Shown here one piece after another: positions 6,240-6,295 of a stretch of 6,295 nucleotides of DNA (positions are counted from its first letter, which is position 1; the number at the start of each line of letters is the position of its first letter). The position numbers and the translations under genes are program-made. The notes beneath the pieces were generated by a model. That model did not search any database, was not told the origin of the DNA, and worked only from the letters and a program-made list of their open reading frames with translations. The DNA is from an uncultured Clostridia bacterium (GTDB lineage Bacteria > Bacillota > Clostridia > Oscillospirales > Acutalibacteraceae): contig CANQIG010000120.1 in the NCBI GenBank assembly GCA_947623765.1, forward strand, positions 1-6,295. The letters run 5' to 3'.

Positions 6240-6268
6240 ATTCTATCATTTCCGTGCGTCAAAAACAA
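6240..6268 (-). promoter_or_regulatory. Sigma-A type promoter of the regulator-kinase-protease operon
   Basis: Read on the - strand, TTGTTT (-35, 6263-6268) and TAGAAT (-10, 6240-6245) are 17 bases apart, with TG one base before the -10 (extended TGATAGAAT). Transcription would begin near 6233, giving a leader of about 45 bases. The DNA here is clearly richer in A/T than the genes. A nearby TTGACG is only 11 bases from the -10 and does not fit. Confidence 0.65.
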
Positions 6269-6295
6269 GAACAAAAGGTGAAAATTCTGTGTCGC

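Noticed and set aside
6188..6274. 29-codon N-terminal extension of the response regulator
   Set aside because: It would cover the likely promoter and ribosome site, and family proteins start at the MASGKILIVDDD-type sequence.

Overview
The window is GC-rich, bacterial and gene-dense. It looks like a high-GC Clostridia-type Gram-positive (Oscillospiraceae-like gut Firmicute). Supporting signs are AGGAGG-type ribosome sites, sigma-A style promoters with extended -10 elements, U-tract terminators, a YczE-type membrane protein, and an HtrA protease anchored by an N-terminal membrane helix. The taxonomic call is inference, since no rRNA or marker gene is present.

Left part (1-1510, + strand): the distal end of a contractile-phage tail module. 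It holds the C-terminal part of a baseplate J (Mu gp47-like) protein, a YmfQ/Mu gp48-like tail protein overlapping it by ATGA, and a short tail-fibre-like protein. The baseplate gene has an in-frame stop at 7-9, although recognisable protein similarity begins upstream of its first plausible start codon. It may therefore be frameshifted or cut. A likely intrinsic terminator (1488-1509) closes the module. No holin, lysin or integrase follows, so this is either one end of a prophage remnant or a tail-like particle locus.

Middle (1520-2311, + strand): a single-gene unit for a YczE/YitT-like integral membrane protein. It has its own extended -10 promoter, a GC-rich hairpin at the expected mRNA 5' end and a strong terminator. 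The protein has a clear internal duplication.

Right part (2343-6268, - strand): a three-gene operon, promoter > OmpR-family response regulator > sensor histidine kinase > membrane-anchored HtrA-like serine protease with one PDZ domain. The genes are separated by 4 bp and then overlapped by 8 bp. The order suggests an envelope or protein-quality stress circuit similar in logic to Bacillus CssRS-HtrA: kinase senses outside the membrane, regulator controls transcription, protease is the output. The operon converges on the membrane-protein gene, and both probably share the hairpin at 2278-2311.

No CRISPR, tRNA, rRNA, insertion sequence or clear attachment site was seen. No stretch over 300 bases lacks a gene. 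I do not see a wholly new system. The best leads are the broken baseplate frame, the phage/chromosome junction, the internal duplication and the self-contained kinase-regulator-protease operon.
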